A stretch of 64,000 nucleotides of DNA. Source: Gillisia limnaea DSM 15749. GTDB taxonomy: Bacteria; Bacteroidota; Bacteroidia; Flavobacteriales; Flavobacteriaceae. The position numbers were made by a program, and so were the translations under genes. Numbering within the stretch: position 1 is the stretch's first letter; every line of letters begins with the position of its first letter. A model generated the notes under the pieces. It saw only the letters and a list, made by a program, of their open reading frames with translations. It had not been told where the DNA came from and did not search any database. The stretch covers positions 724,934 to 788,933 of the forward strand of contig NZ_JH594606.1 in NCBI RefSeq assembly GCF_000243235.1, written 5' to 3'. This document shows, one piece after another, positions 26,702-35,858 of the stretch.

Positions 26702-27859
26702 ATGAACAAACGTAAAATTTGTGTAGTTGTCACTGCACGCCCTTCCTACAGTCGGATCAAATCTGCCTTAACCGCCATTCAGGATCATCCCAACCTGGAA
26801 TTGCAACTTGTAATCGCAGGCTCGGCTTTGCTGGATCGCTATGGGAATGCGGTAGATTTTATTGAAAAGGACGGCTTCCCAATTGCCGCCAAAGTTTTTA
26901 TGGTGCTGGAAGGGGAAAACCCTACCACCATGGCAAAAACCACCGGCCTGGGAGTGATGGAGCTCACCAACGTTTTTTACAATTTAAAACCCGATGCGGT
27001 GATCACCATCGCCGACAGGTTTGAGACAATCGCCACTTCAATTGCTGCTGCCTATCAAAATATCCCTTTGGTGCATATCCAGGGCGGGGAAGTTACCGGT
27101 AGCATAGACGAGAAAGTACGTCATGCAAACACCAAGCTGGCCGATCTCCATCTGGTGTGCAGTGAAGATGCACGGGAAAGGGTGATCAAACTTGGAGAGA
27201 TCCCGGAGCAGGTGATCAACACCGGTTGCCCTTCTATTGACCTGGCAAAGGAAATCTCGGAATATCCCTATCTCGATTTTGATCCACTACAAAAATACGG
27301 AGGAGTGGGTGCAGCCCTGGACTGGAAAAATGGCTATATCGTGGTGATGCAACACCCGGTTACCACCGAATATAAAGAATCGAAAAAACACATTCAGGAA
27401 ACCCTGAAAGCTGTAAAAGCGCTGAATTACCCTGCTTTCTGGTTTTGGCCGAATGTAGATGCCGGGTCGGACGGCACTTCCAACGGAATAAGAGCCTTCC
27501 GCGAGCTGGAACAACCAAAAAATATTCACTTTTTTAAAAACATGGAACCCACAGATTTCCTGAAATTGCTAAATAGCTCAGAAGCTTTGGTTGGAAACTC
27601 CAGCGCTGGCCTTAGGGAATGTGCCTATCTTGGATTACCGGTAATAAACATTGGTAACCGCCAGTTCCGAAGGAGCCGTGCAGGAAACGTAACCGATGTA
27701 GCATACGATCAGGTTGAAATAGAACAGGCAATTAAAAACGCTATCAATACCGAAAAATTTGAATGTTCAACATTATATGGAAATGGAGATGCGGGGGTTA
27801 AGATTGCTGAGATCCTGGCAACAGTAAAGCTCTCCTACAGCAAGACCATTTGTTATTGA
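26702..27859 (+). CDS. neuC: UDP-N-acetylglucosamine 2-epimerase, hydrolysing (NeuC/LegG type)
   Basis: A 385-residue protein of the UDP-GlcNAc 2-epimerase fold. TARPSYSR at 11-18, ADRFET at 104-109, HIQGGEVTGSIDEKVRH at 125-141 and NSSAGLRECA near 296 mark the hydrolysing branch, which releases free ManNAc (or the bacillosamine-derived analogue) for nonulosonate synthesis. The non-hydrolysing WecB paralogue is encoded separately at 57749. A neuA-type gene follows 80 bases later. NeuC and LegG cannot be separated from sequence alone here. Confidence 0.85.
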   Translation: MNKRKICVVVTARPSYSRIKSALTAIQDHPNLELQLVIAGSALLDRYGNAVDFIEKDGFPIAAKVFMVLEGENPTTMAKTTGLGVMELTNVFYNLKPDAVITIADRFETIATSIAAAYQNIPLVHIQGGEVTGSIDEKVRHANTKLADLHLVCSEDARERVIKLGEIPEQVINTGCPSIDLAKEISEYPYLDFDPLQKYGGVGAALDWKNGYIVVMQHPVTTEYKESKKHIQETLKAVKALNYPAFWFWPNVDAGSDGTSNGIRAFRELEQPKNIHFFKNMEPTDFLKLLNSSEALVGNSSAGLRECAYLGLPVINIGNRQFRRSRAGNVTDVAYDQVEIEQAIKNAINTEKFECSTLYGNGDAGVKIAEILATVKLSYSKTICY

Positions 27860-27939
27860 AAAAGCATTATTAAGTAAAGGGTAAAGAGAAAGTTGTTACA
27901 GAAAATGGCACAGCTTAAACCGCAAACAGAAAACAGAAA

Positions 27940-28629
27940 ATGAACATACTAGGCCTTATCCCTGCCCGTGGAGGCAGCAAAGGAATTCCCGGAAAGAACA
28001 TAAAACTCCTGGCGGGAAAACACTTACTGGAATATACTTTTGAATCGGTTAAAGCCTCAAGTTTACTTTCCAGGGTGATCCTGAGTACAGATGATCCTGA
28101 AATAATCCGGGTAGCAGAAAAAATTGGAATGGAAGCCCCCTTCATCAGACCCAAAAATTTAGCAGAAGATACCACCAGCAGTCTGGAGGTTGTAAAACAC
28201 GCGCTGGGAGTTTTGAATTTGAATGGTGAGGAATATGATGCGGTTTGTTTACTGCAACCCACTACCCCGTTCCGCGAACCAGGATTGATTGATTCCGCGA
28301 TCAAAAAATTCACCGAAGGAAATTTTGATTCCCTGATCTCAGTTAGAGAAGTTCCTGCCGATTTCAATCCGCATTGGGTTTTTGAAGAGAAGGATGGGAA
28401 ACTGGAAATCGCAACCGGAGAAAAGGAAATTATTTCCAGAAGGCAGGAATTGCCAAAGGCCTATCACCGGGATGGAGCGATCTATATCACAAAAACTTCG
28501 GTTCTATTAGACCAAAATTCCCTTTATGGAAAGAATATTGGTTTTATAAACACAACAGGAAGTCCGTATGTAAATATCGATGTTCCAAAGGATTGGACGG
28601 AAGCAGAGAAATTGGTAAGGTTTCTTTAA
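27940..28629 (+). CDS. neuA: Acylneuraminate cytidylyltransferase (CMP-nonulosonate synthetase)
   Basis: A 229-residue protein with the CMP-sugar synthetase signature IPARGGSKGIPGKN (7-20), LLQPTTPFR (about 103-111) and the end SPYVNIDVPKDWTEAE. It activates a nine-carbon sugar acid with CTP to give CMP-Neu5Ac or a Leg/Pse analogue for glycosyltransferases. It lies downstream of neuC on the same strand, while the synthase neuB is 22 kb away on the other strand. The gene is followed by the hairpin repeat array. Confidence 0.9.
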   Translation: MNILGLIPARGGSKGIPGKNIKLLAGKHLLEYTFESVKASSLLSRVILSTDDPEIIRVAEKIGMEAPFIRPKNLAEDTTSSLEVVKHALGVLNLNGEEYDAVCLLQPTTPFREPGLIDSAIKKFTEGNFDSLISVREVPADFNPHWVFEEKDGKLEIATGEKEIISRRQELPKAYHRDGAIYITKTSVLLDQNSLYGKNIGFINTTGSPYVNIDVPKDWTEAEKLVRFL

Positions 28630-29319
28630 ATATCTTTTTTCTCGGATTGTAATTGACTGAAAAACAATTAGTTACTTATTTACGTCAATGATAGTATTTT
28701 TTCCTGAAAGAAAGAGAAGCAAAAAATGTATCGGGAAATGGTTTCAAGTTCTACCATTTTATTGCCAAGAAAAAGTTCAAAAACAATAAAAACACGAAGT
28801 CAGGAGACTTCAAAGTGCTTCCATTTTCTAATGATTGCAATTAGGCGCGAGGTCGTGAGACCTCACGCAGCTGGGTGGCTGGGCTGCGCAAAGTCTTCAG
28901 ACTTTGCGCCTTTTTCACACCTTATTTAAAGCACATCCATCAACAAAGTCTCCTGACTTTGAAATGATTTTCTTCAGAAGCACCTGCCTTTGTTCTCCAG
29001 GTTCTACCATTTTATTGCCAATAAAAAGTTTAAAAATAATAAAAACACGAAGTCAGGAGACTTCAAAGTACTCCTATTTTCGTTCATTACGCAGCAGGCG
29101 CGAGGTCGTGAGACCTCACGCAGCGACAGAAGACTTTGCGCAGCGAGCTTGGTTCACAAGTAGCGTGGAGTAGGAACGAATTCTTGTCGGTTATGTTGTT
29201 TTTTAACTTGGTATCTAAAATATCACTTTTTAATCGAATGCCCACTATCTGCTGTTACCGACTGTTGTGCTGCGTTTTTTTATAAATCCTCTTTTAACTT
29301 TTTCGGATTTTGTCTAGTG

Positions 29320-29517
29320 TCAAACACATTTCCGCAATCCAAGATCCTTTTGGGATTCAGGGAAAGTTTCTGGTTCTAGTTTTATAATGTTAATATTATG
29401 GTCCAATTTTTCAATAAAATTAGATTTTACCTTTGCAGACCAATTCTCAAGTAGATATTCAAATAGTGAGCTTAATTTTTTTTCTGCGGTTTTTGAAATA
29501 ATGACTTTTCTACTCAC
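29320..29517 (-). pseudogene. RelE/ParE-type toxin, C-terminally truncated
   Basis: 65 residues, beginning MSRKVIISKTAEKKLSSLFE and containing LENWSAKVKSNFIEKLD, typical of the ParE/RelE toxin fold. Members usually have 95-100 residues; here the frame ends right after LGLRKCV and the final beta strands are missing. The start overlaps the antitoxin stop by one base. Loss of the end probably removes activity. The sequence downstream reads as non-coding spacer. Confidence 0.65.
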
Positions 29518-29738
29518 TATCTATGTTTCGCCATAAAGGTTTCATAATCGGTGATTTTTCCTTCCTTTATTTCTAATGAAGCTTTTTTAATTTCAGCTAT
29601 TTCGTCAGAATTCAAGTCATCTAAAAAGTCAGAGGATTTTTCCTTCTTGAAGATTTTCCTAATTGATTGAATAATTCTAGGATTGTTGGTGTTTAACAAC
29701 AATTTTGCTAATTCTATTTTTTCAGCTTGAATATTCAT
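29517..29738 (-). CDS. Antitoxin of a ParE/RelE-type pair
   Basis: A 73-residue acidic-basic helical protein (MNIQAEKIELAKLLLNTNNP; later DEIAEIKKASLEIKEGK and YETFMAKHR) typical of short flavobacterial antitoxins encoded directly before ParE/RelE toxins. It overlaps the toxin start by one base. The partner is truncated, so the antitoxin is probably a leftover. The module sits within the hairpin array and separates two repeat units. Confidence 0.65.
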   Translation of the reverse strand: MNIQAEKIELAKLLLNTNNPRIIQSIRKIFKKEKSSDFLDDLNSDEIAEIKKASLEIKEGKITDYETFMAKHR

Positions 29739-31800
29739 TTTTTAATCATTTATAACAAAAATAAGGATTCTTTCTTATAATGAAGTTGAATTTACGCAGT
29801 TTTGGGGAAGCTTACATTTAAATACTGCAAAACAGCCTTTCTTAAGTTAGGATTTATGTGTGAAGCTGGCGACGAAGTCAAACCTCACGCAGCGGGGTGT
29901 GGCTGGGCTGGGCAAAGTCTTCAGACTTTGCGCCTTTTTTACACCTTATTTAAAGCACATCCATCGACAAAGTCTCCTGACTTTGAAATGATTTTCTTCA
30001 GAAGTACCTGCCTTTGTTCTCAAGGTTTTACCATTTTATTGCCAAGAAAAAGTTCAAAAATAATAAAAACACGAAGTCAGGAGACTTCAACACGGTCCCA
30101 TTTTCTATGATGATTGCAATTAGGCGCGAGGTCGTGAGACCTCACGCAGCCGGTGTGTGGCTGGGCTGGGCAAAGTCTTCAGACTTTGCGCCTTTTTTAC
30201 ACCTTATTTAAAGCACATCCATCGACAAAGTCTCCTGACTTTGAAATGATTTTCTTCAGAAATACCTGCCTTTGTTCTCCAGGTTCTACCATTTTATTGC
30301 CAAGAAAAAGTTCAAAAACAATAAAAACACGAAGTCAGGAGACTTCAACGCGCTCCTATTTTTTATCATGATTGCAATTAGGCGCGAGGTCATGAGAGCT
30401 CACGCAGCGACAGAAGACTTTGCGTAGCGGGAACGGTGTCTGGGCTGCGCAAAGTCTTCAGACTTTGCACCTTTTTTACACCTTATTTAAAGCACATCCA
30501 TCAACAAAGTCTCCTGACTTTGAAATGATTTTCTTCAGAAGTACCTGCCTTTGTTCTCCAGGTTCTACCATTTTATTGCCAAGAAAAAGTTCAAAAACAA
30601 TAAAAACACGAAGTCAGGAGACTTCAAAGTGCTTCCATTTTCTAATGATTGCAATTAGGCGCGAGGTCGTGAGACCTCACGCAGCTGGGTGGCTGGGCTG
30701 CGCAAAGTCTTCAGACTTTGCGCCTTTTTCACACCTTATTTAAAGCACATCCATCAACAAAGTCTCCTGACTTTGAAATGATTTTCTTCAGAAGTACCTG
30801 CCTTTGTTCTCCAGGTTCTATCATTTTATTGCCAAGAAAAAGTTCAAAAATAATAAAAACACGAAGTCAGGAGACTTCAACGCGCTCCCATTTTCTATCA
30901 TTATCGCAGCAGGCGCGAGGTCATGAGACCTGACGCAGCCGGCGAAGTCAAACCTCACGCAGCGACAGAAGACTTTGCGTAGCGGGAAGGTTGGGACCCG
31001 AATTTCGATGAAATCTCCTCCTTTTTTTGCCAGTGTAGAAAACCTTCTGCGTTAAAAATTTTCGAAGCCTTGGAGAAAATTTAGCAGAAGGGTTTCGGTT
31101 TTTTGGTGGTGCGGGAAGCAACACCGGAAAAACACCTACAAAAAAAATGTCCTTTTTTTGGTTCGTTTTTTTGGACAAGCAAAAAAATGAACGAAACTAT
31201 ATCTTAAGCTGAATGCTTATAATTACCACTAAACCCTATAAAAATACCATTTGCCAGTGTAGAAAACCTCCTACCTTAAAAATGAGATTTCTCGTCGCTT
31301 GAGTATCTTTACTTAAAAAAATCCGGATAAAACTTAATCCTTGAAGCAAGCTAATTTTTAATTAGGACCCTTTAGAACGTTTATGCAGCCGGGTACGGTT
31401 CAAAAATTGAGCTCCCCCTTCGGGGGTTGGGGGGGCTACAGGCGCGAGTTCATTAGACCTCACGCAGCCGGCGTTTTCGATTTTTTGGGTTCTCCGTTAA
31501 ATACTAAACGCTAAACGGTGGCTGGGCTGCGCAAAGTCTTCAGACTTTGCGCCTTTTTCACACCTTATTTAAAGCACATCCATCAACAAAGTCTCCTGAC
31601 TTTGAAATGATTTTCTTCAGAAATACCTGCCTTTGTTCTCCAGGTTCTACCATTTTATTGCCAAGAAAAAGTTCAAAAACAATAAAAACACGAAGTCAGG
31701 AGACTTCAAAGTACTCCTATTTTCTATCATGATCAATTAGGCGCGAGGTCATGAAATCGCAGATTCGACGAAGTCAAACCTCACGCAGCGACAGAAGACT

Positions 31801-32207
31801 TTGCGCAGCGGGATAAAATTGGATAGTCTTTACGGGGTACCCCTAAATCCCCTAAAGGGGACTTTTGATCCAACCTTGGAAGGTTTTTCTTGATTTCTAT
31901 AATTGCTCCGGAAAATTAATTCTTTATCAAAATACACTGAAACAGATTACTTTAGCCCCCTTTAGGGGGTTGGGGGTCCTGGCAAAAAAGTATGAAAAAC
32001 GAAGGAAGTCCAACACTAAACGCTTCGAGGTTCACGGTTCTCGGTTCCAACAGAAAACAGTAAACACTAAACACCAAACGGCCGAAGGCCAACCCTAAAC
32101 GGCAAACAATGTCATATTCCATTATTGCCGGGCATCATAGAATGAAACCTCTTAAAAACATGTGGATAATAAAAAACAGTTCCTTATTTTTGAAAAGATT
32201 TTAAACT
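31801..32207. other. Spacer with CCCC/GGGG palindromes and AAAC-rich repeats
   Basis: Holds two palindromic motifs of the CCCCTTTAGGGG class (about 31849-31862 and 31953-31967) and a stretch of AAACACTAAACACC-like tandem repeats (about 32045-32105) before lnt. No gene was recognised. Confidence 0.4.
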
Positions 32208-33794
32208 ATGAAGAATCTTTTATATGCCCTATTAAGCGGAATAATCCTGGCAACAGCCTGGCCCACCTACGGATTTCCGCTCTTGCTTTTTGCAGCTTTT
32301 GTGCCTTTGATGTACGCCGAATTCAGGATAAGGAATTCCCAAAAAAAATATTTAAAATTAAAGATCTTCGCAGCTTCCTACCTCAGCTTTTTTCTCTGGA
32401 ACCTGCTCACCACCTACTGGCTTTATTTCTCTACCCCTTTTGGCGGCGCCTTTGCTATTTTGGTGAATTCCCTGTTGATGGCCGGGATTTTCCTGCTCTA
32501 TCACATAGTAGCAAAAAGGAGTAATTTTAAAGCAGCATCGGCCTTTTTCATCTGTATCTGGATCGTATTTGAAAAACTTCACCTTGGATGGGAATTTTCA
32601 TGGCCCTGGCTAAACCTTGGAAACGCTTTTTCTAAGTATCACAACTGGGTACAATGGTATGAATATACCGGCGCTTTTGGGGGGACTTTATGGGTATTGC
32701 TGGTAAATGTTGCAATCTTTAAAATGCTCCTGGCCTGGAAAGAATTCCGAAAAAAAGAGATCCTCTATCGCGGAATCATAAAAATAGCCGCTTTTATCGC
32801 GATTCCCATCGCCATATCCTATCTTATCCGTTCAAATTATACCGAAAGCACAAATACTCTGGAGGCGGTAATCCTCCAACCCAATATCAATCCCTACACC
32901 GAAAAATATAACACCAACGATACCCGCATTGGAGATTTGTTGCTAAAGCTTAGCGCTGAAAAGGTCACCGAAACCACCGACATCCTGGTAGCCCCGGAAA
33001 CCGTATTTGCAGATGGTACAGTACTTTCCAATTTCCCGAGGTCTGAAGCTTCTTTCTACGGAAGGCAATTGATCGAAAAATATCCCACTATAAATTTCCT
33101 TAGCGGAATCTCATTTTTCGAACGCTTTCAGGATCCGGAACTTGTAGAGAAACAGAGCAATTTGATAGGTCCAAATGACTGGTACAACGATTACAATTCG
33201 GCATTTATGATGAATTCCGAAAACCCACAACAACTCTATCATAAATCCAAACTGGTAGTTGGGGTGGAAAACTTTCCATACAAGGATATCCTGAAACCCA
33301 TCTTAGGGGATATCATGATCGATCTTGGAGGAACCGTTGCTATGAAAACCACCCAGGATGACAGGAGCGTATTTCAGCTCAATAATTCCTACACAACCGC
33401 CCCGATAATTTGTTATGAATCGGTGTACGGGGAGTATGTAACCGGATATGTTCACAATGGCGCAAACTTTCTTACAATCATCACCAACGATGCCTGGTGG
33501 GGGGATTCTCCGGGCCATAAGCAACACCTCAGCTACGCAAAGCTACGTGCGATAGAATCCCGCCGTTCTATCGTAAGAAGTGCCAATACAGGGATCTCTG
33601 CCTTCATCAATGAAAAAGGCGATGTCGTAAAAAGCCTGGGATATGAAGAACAGGGAAGCATAAAAAACATGGTCACCCTAAATTCCGGAGAAACCTTTTA
33701 TGTGAAATACGGCGATTATATAGCTCGAATATCACAGCTGCTGGCTGTATTTCTGTTTTTGTTCGCGGTGGTTAGGTATAAGAGGAGAAGATAG
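32208..33794 (+). CDS. lnt: Apolipoprotein N-acyltransferase
   Basis: A 528-residue inner-membrane enzyme that adds the third acyl chain to lipoproteins. Six or so hydrophobic segments lie in residues 1-205. The periplasmic nitrilase domain follows with catalytic Glu264 (APETVFAD), Lys348 (HKSKL) and Cys402 (IICYES). NDAWWGDSPGHKQH and the motif with RSIVRSANTGIS are standard for Lnt. A last transmembrane segment ends the protein. The gene stands alone on the plus strand between repeat-rich spacers. Confidence 0.95.
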   Translation: MKNLLYALLSGIILATAWPTYGFPLLLFAAFVPLMYAEFRIRNSQKKYLKLKIFAASYLSFFLWNLLTTYWLYFSTPFGGAFAILVNSLLMAGIFLLYHIVAKRSNFKAASAFFICIWIVFEKLHLGWEFSWPWLNLGNAFSKYHNWVQWYEYTGAFGGTLWVLLVNVAIFKMLLAWKEFRKKEILYRGIIKIAAFIAIPIAISYLIRSNYTESTNTLEAVILQPNINPYTEKYNTNDTRIGDLLLKLSAEKVTETTDILVAPETVFADGTVLSNFPRSEASFYGRQLIEKYPTINFLSGISFFERFQDPELVEKQSNLIGPNDWYNDYNSAFMMNSENPQQLYHKSKLVVGVENFPYKDILKPILGDIMIDLGGTVAMKTTQDDRSVFQLNNSYTTAPIICYESVYGEYVTGYVHNGANFLTIITNDAWWGDSPGHKQHLSYAKLRAIESRRSIVRSANTGISAFINEKGDVVKSLGYEEQGSIKNMVTLNSGETFYVKYGDYIARISQLLAVFLFLFAVVRYKRRR

Positions 33795-34424
33795 GGTTCG
33801 TGGATTCGTAGATTCGGTGATTCGGGGTTCGGGATTGGTTAGTTCGTTGAAACGGGAATTCAGGATTGGTTAGTTCGGGGTTCGGGATTGGGGATTCGTG
33901 AATTTGGGATTGGGGATTGGTTAGTTCAGAGTTCGGGCAAGTCTTCGACAGGCTCAGATTAGCCTGAGTTATTTCAAATATTTTTTTCCAGTATAGAAAT
34001 CTGCCTCCGTCATTTCGAAATGAGCCTTTTCCTGCGATTGAGAAATCTCAATGTCGTAAAGACCGAACCCGGTTTAAACTTTTATCCCAAAGGAGCCTTG
34101 AAAGGGCATAATATCTTAACGCAGGGTATAGCCCTGTGTTAAGATATCCATAGATATAGCCCTGAAAGGGCGTGATATTAAGGCGAGCTTTACCTAATAA
34201 CCTCTTTTATTTCGCCCCTTCAGGGCTTTCTTAAAATAACGTCTTTTATTTTATAGCGTTGCCCATCGCTGGTATATTTCTTTCGATGGGCGGCACCCAT
34301 CGTTGGTATATTTCTTTCGATGGGCGGCACCCATCGCTGGTATATTTCGCCCTTTCAGGGCTTTTTTCGATTTTAAACTTTAAACTTTTAAACCTTGAAT
34401 TTTTGAACCTTAAACCTTGAACTG
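33795..34424. other. Repeat-rich spacer after lnt
   Basis: Begins with degenerate GATTCGG/GGTTCGGGATTGGTTAG tandem repeats (about 33798-33935), then CTTCGACAGGCTCAG and a hairpin. A block follows with GTCATTTCGAAATGAG and GAGAAATCTC, also found at about 48045-48165, and several GCCCTGAAAGGGC palindromes (about 34095-34230 and 34345-34375). The wcaJ-like gene ends to the right. No gene was recognised. Confidence 0.5.
34262..34349. repeat. 34-bp tandem repeat
   Basis: CCCATCGCTGGTATATTTCT followed by TTCGATGGGCGGCA repeats with a period of exactly 34 bases at 34262, 34296 and 34330 (the last copy is partial). CCCATCG and CGATGGG within each unit can pair. It lies downstream of two converging transcription units. 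Confidence 0.8.
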
Positions 34425-35822
34425 TTACTGCCCCCTGTAAAACAAAACCGTACTAAAAGTCTTGATAAGAATATTCAAATCCAGGAAGAGTCCGCGGTGT
34501 TTGATATAGTAAAGATCATATTGAAGTTTTTCCAGGCTGTCATCATGGCTGGAGCCATAATTCGCCATAACCTGCGCCCATCCCGTGAGTCCGGGTTTTA
34601 CGATATGCCTGGTTTTATAGAAGGGGATCATTTCTGAAAGCTCATTCACAAATACCTCCCGCTCCGGCCTTGGGCCAATAATGCTCATCTCGCCTTTTAA
34701 GATGTTATAGAATTGTGGGAATTCATCCAGCCGGGTACGGCGCAGGAATTTTCCAAAGCTTGTGATTCGGGAATCGTTTTTCTCTGCCCACTGTGGACCG
34801 TTTAATTCTGAATTCCTGGGCATCGTCCTGAACTTCAGAATTCTGAAACTTTTTGCATTCTGACCTATCCTCTCCTGAGAATAAAACAAACTCCCCCGGT
34901 TTCCCAGCAAATTTCCTAAAAAAATAAAGGGAATGAGAAGGATACATAGCAGCAAACCAATCAGGCCAAAGATCACATCGAATACCCTGTGAAAGAACAG
35001 GTAAAACTTGTTTTGATTGCTTCGGCTAAAAAGGAAAAATTTATAGAAATCCTTACCCACAAGCTGCACGGGAACACGGTAGGTAATATCTTCATATACC
35101 TGCGTATAATCTTTTATGGAAAAGCCCTCTATCAATAGATCGTTGAGCTGTTTCAGAAGATCCAACGTCAATCCGCGATTTCGGGAATTGGAACCCGCCA
35201 CTACTATTTCGTTGATATGTTCATCTTTCAGAACCTCCCTGATCCCTTCTGAAGGATATTCCTTAAGGCCTGCAGCTTCAGAAAAATTATCTCCTTTTCC
35301 AGTATTTACGAAGCCGATGATGGCATAATTGGGATCCGACTTCTGAAGGGCGGTAACCATCAGGGCCAGTTCTGCGGCATCACCAATAAGCAATACGCGT
35401 TTATGGAATCTCGCCGAAGAGATCAGGGTTATATAGGCATACCTCCATAGCAGGAGCGCAAAGATCATCGTAAGAAAAAAGAACAGGATTTGCACACGGT
35501 TATCCGGCAGGCTGGGGGTGAAAAACGGGGTTAGCATAAAAAACAGCACGGTGACAGATGCGGTGAGCACCACGTTTTTGAGTACGACCTCAAATTTCCC
35601 GGCTTTTTGAAGGTGGTAGAGTTCAAAAATACTGGCAAAAATGTTCAGGTATATCAGCAATACCGCAATCCAGATAAAATTATAATTATTGATCTGTAAA
35701 TATCTCAGGTCAAAAATAATCCCGACCAGGCTAAGCAGGAAAACCACCACGAACATATCCATAAGCCGCAAAAGGACCTTACGTTCAGAAATATCAAAAT
35801 GTAGGATGGCTTTTTTAGACAT
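34425..35822 (-). CDS. Undecaprenyl-phosphate sugar phosphotransferase (WcaJ-like)
   Basis: A 465-residue polyprenyl glycosylphosphotransferase. Four to five transmembrane helices lie in the first 140 residues, then a CoA-binding-like domain (LIGDAAELALMVTAL), a further membrane helix near 285, and the catalytic domain with FKILKFRTM-type sequence (LKFRTMPRNS), RRTRLDEFPQFYNIL, IIGPRPEREVF and PGLTGWAQV. It transfers a hexose-1-phosphate to the lipid carrier and starts assembly of the repeat unit. It lies at the downstream end of the minus-strand glycosyltransferase cluster, 36 bases after the preceding gene. Confidence 0.92.
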   Translation of the reverse strand: MSKKAILHFDISERKVLLRLMDMFVVVFLLSLVGIIFDLRYLQINNYNFIWIAVLLIYLNIFASIFELYHLQKAGKFEVVLKNVVLTASVTVLFFMLTPFFTPSLPDNRVQILFFFLTMIFALLLWRYAYITLISSARFHKRVLLIGDAAELALMVTALQKSDPNYAIIGFVNTGKGDNFSEAAGLKEYPSEGIREVLKDEHINEIVVAGSNSRNRGLTLDLLKQLNDLLIEGFSIKDYTQVYEDITYRVPVQLVGKDFYKFFLFSRSNQNKFYLFFHRVFDVIFGLIGLLLCILLIPFIFLGNLLGNRGSLFYSQERIGQNAKSFRILKFRTMPRNSELNGPQWAEKNDSRITSFGKFLRRTRLDEFPQFYNILKGEMSIIGPRPEREVFVNELSEMIPFYKTRHIVKPGLTGWAQVMANYGSSHDDSLEKLQYDLYYIKHRGLFLDLNILIKTFSTVLFYRGQ

Positions 35823-35858
35823 TTCTTTGGGGAAATAGTGTGCTAAAGATAAAAATTT

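Larger units (their letters stand above)
28726..31800. repeat. Array of about seven hairpin-rich repeat units
   Basis: A unit of about 253-279 bp recurs. Each full unit carries four short hairpins with the same core GTC-N4-GAC: GCAAAGTC-ttca-GACTTTGC, CAAAGTC-tcct-GACTTTG, GAAGTC-agga-GACTTC and GAGGTC-gtga-GACCTC. The GAAGTC hairpin occurs at 28796, 29049, 30073, 30331, 30610, 30863 and 31692; units are about 90-95% alike by eye. The constant linker between hairpins includes ACCATTTTATTGCCAAGAAA. The array is broken by a toxin-antitoxin pair (29320-29738) and by unrelated sequence at about 31000-31515. Frames of 60-107 codons seen in every copy result from the repetition and are not genes. 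REP/BIME-like DNA is the nearest known class. Confidence 0.85.

Noticed and set aside
30948-31178. 76-codon minus-strand frame in the array
   Set aside because: Consists of spacer and repeat sequence; no recognisable protein features.
28726-31800. Series of similar open frames of 60-107 codons in each repeat unit
   Set aside because: They are identical only because the DNA units are; frames shift between units, have no codon bias and read across hairpins. Not genes.
28726-31800. CRISPR array or integron attC sites
   Set aside because: Repeats are 250 bp or longer with no unique 30-40-bp spacers and no cas genes; stems lack the attC core sites and no integrase is nearby.
34100-34380. Riboswitch near the WcaJ-like gene
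   Set aside because: The region lies downstream of both adjoining genes, and its palindromes belong to dispersed repeats.
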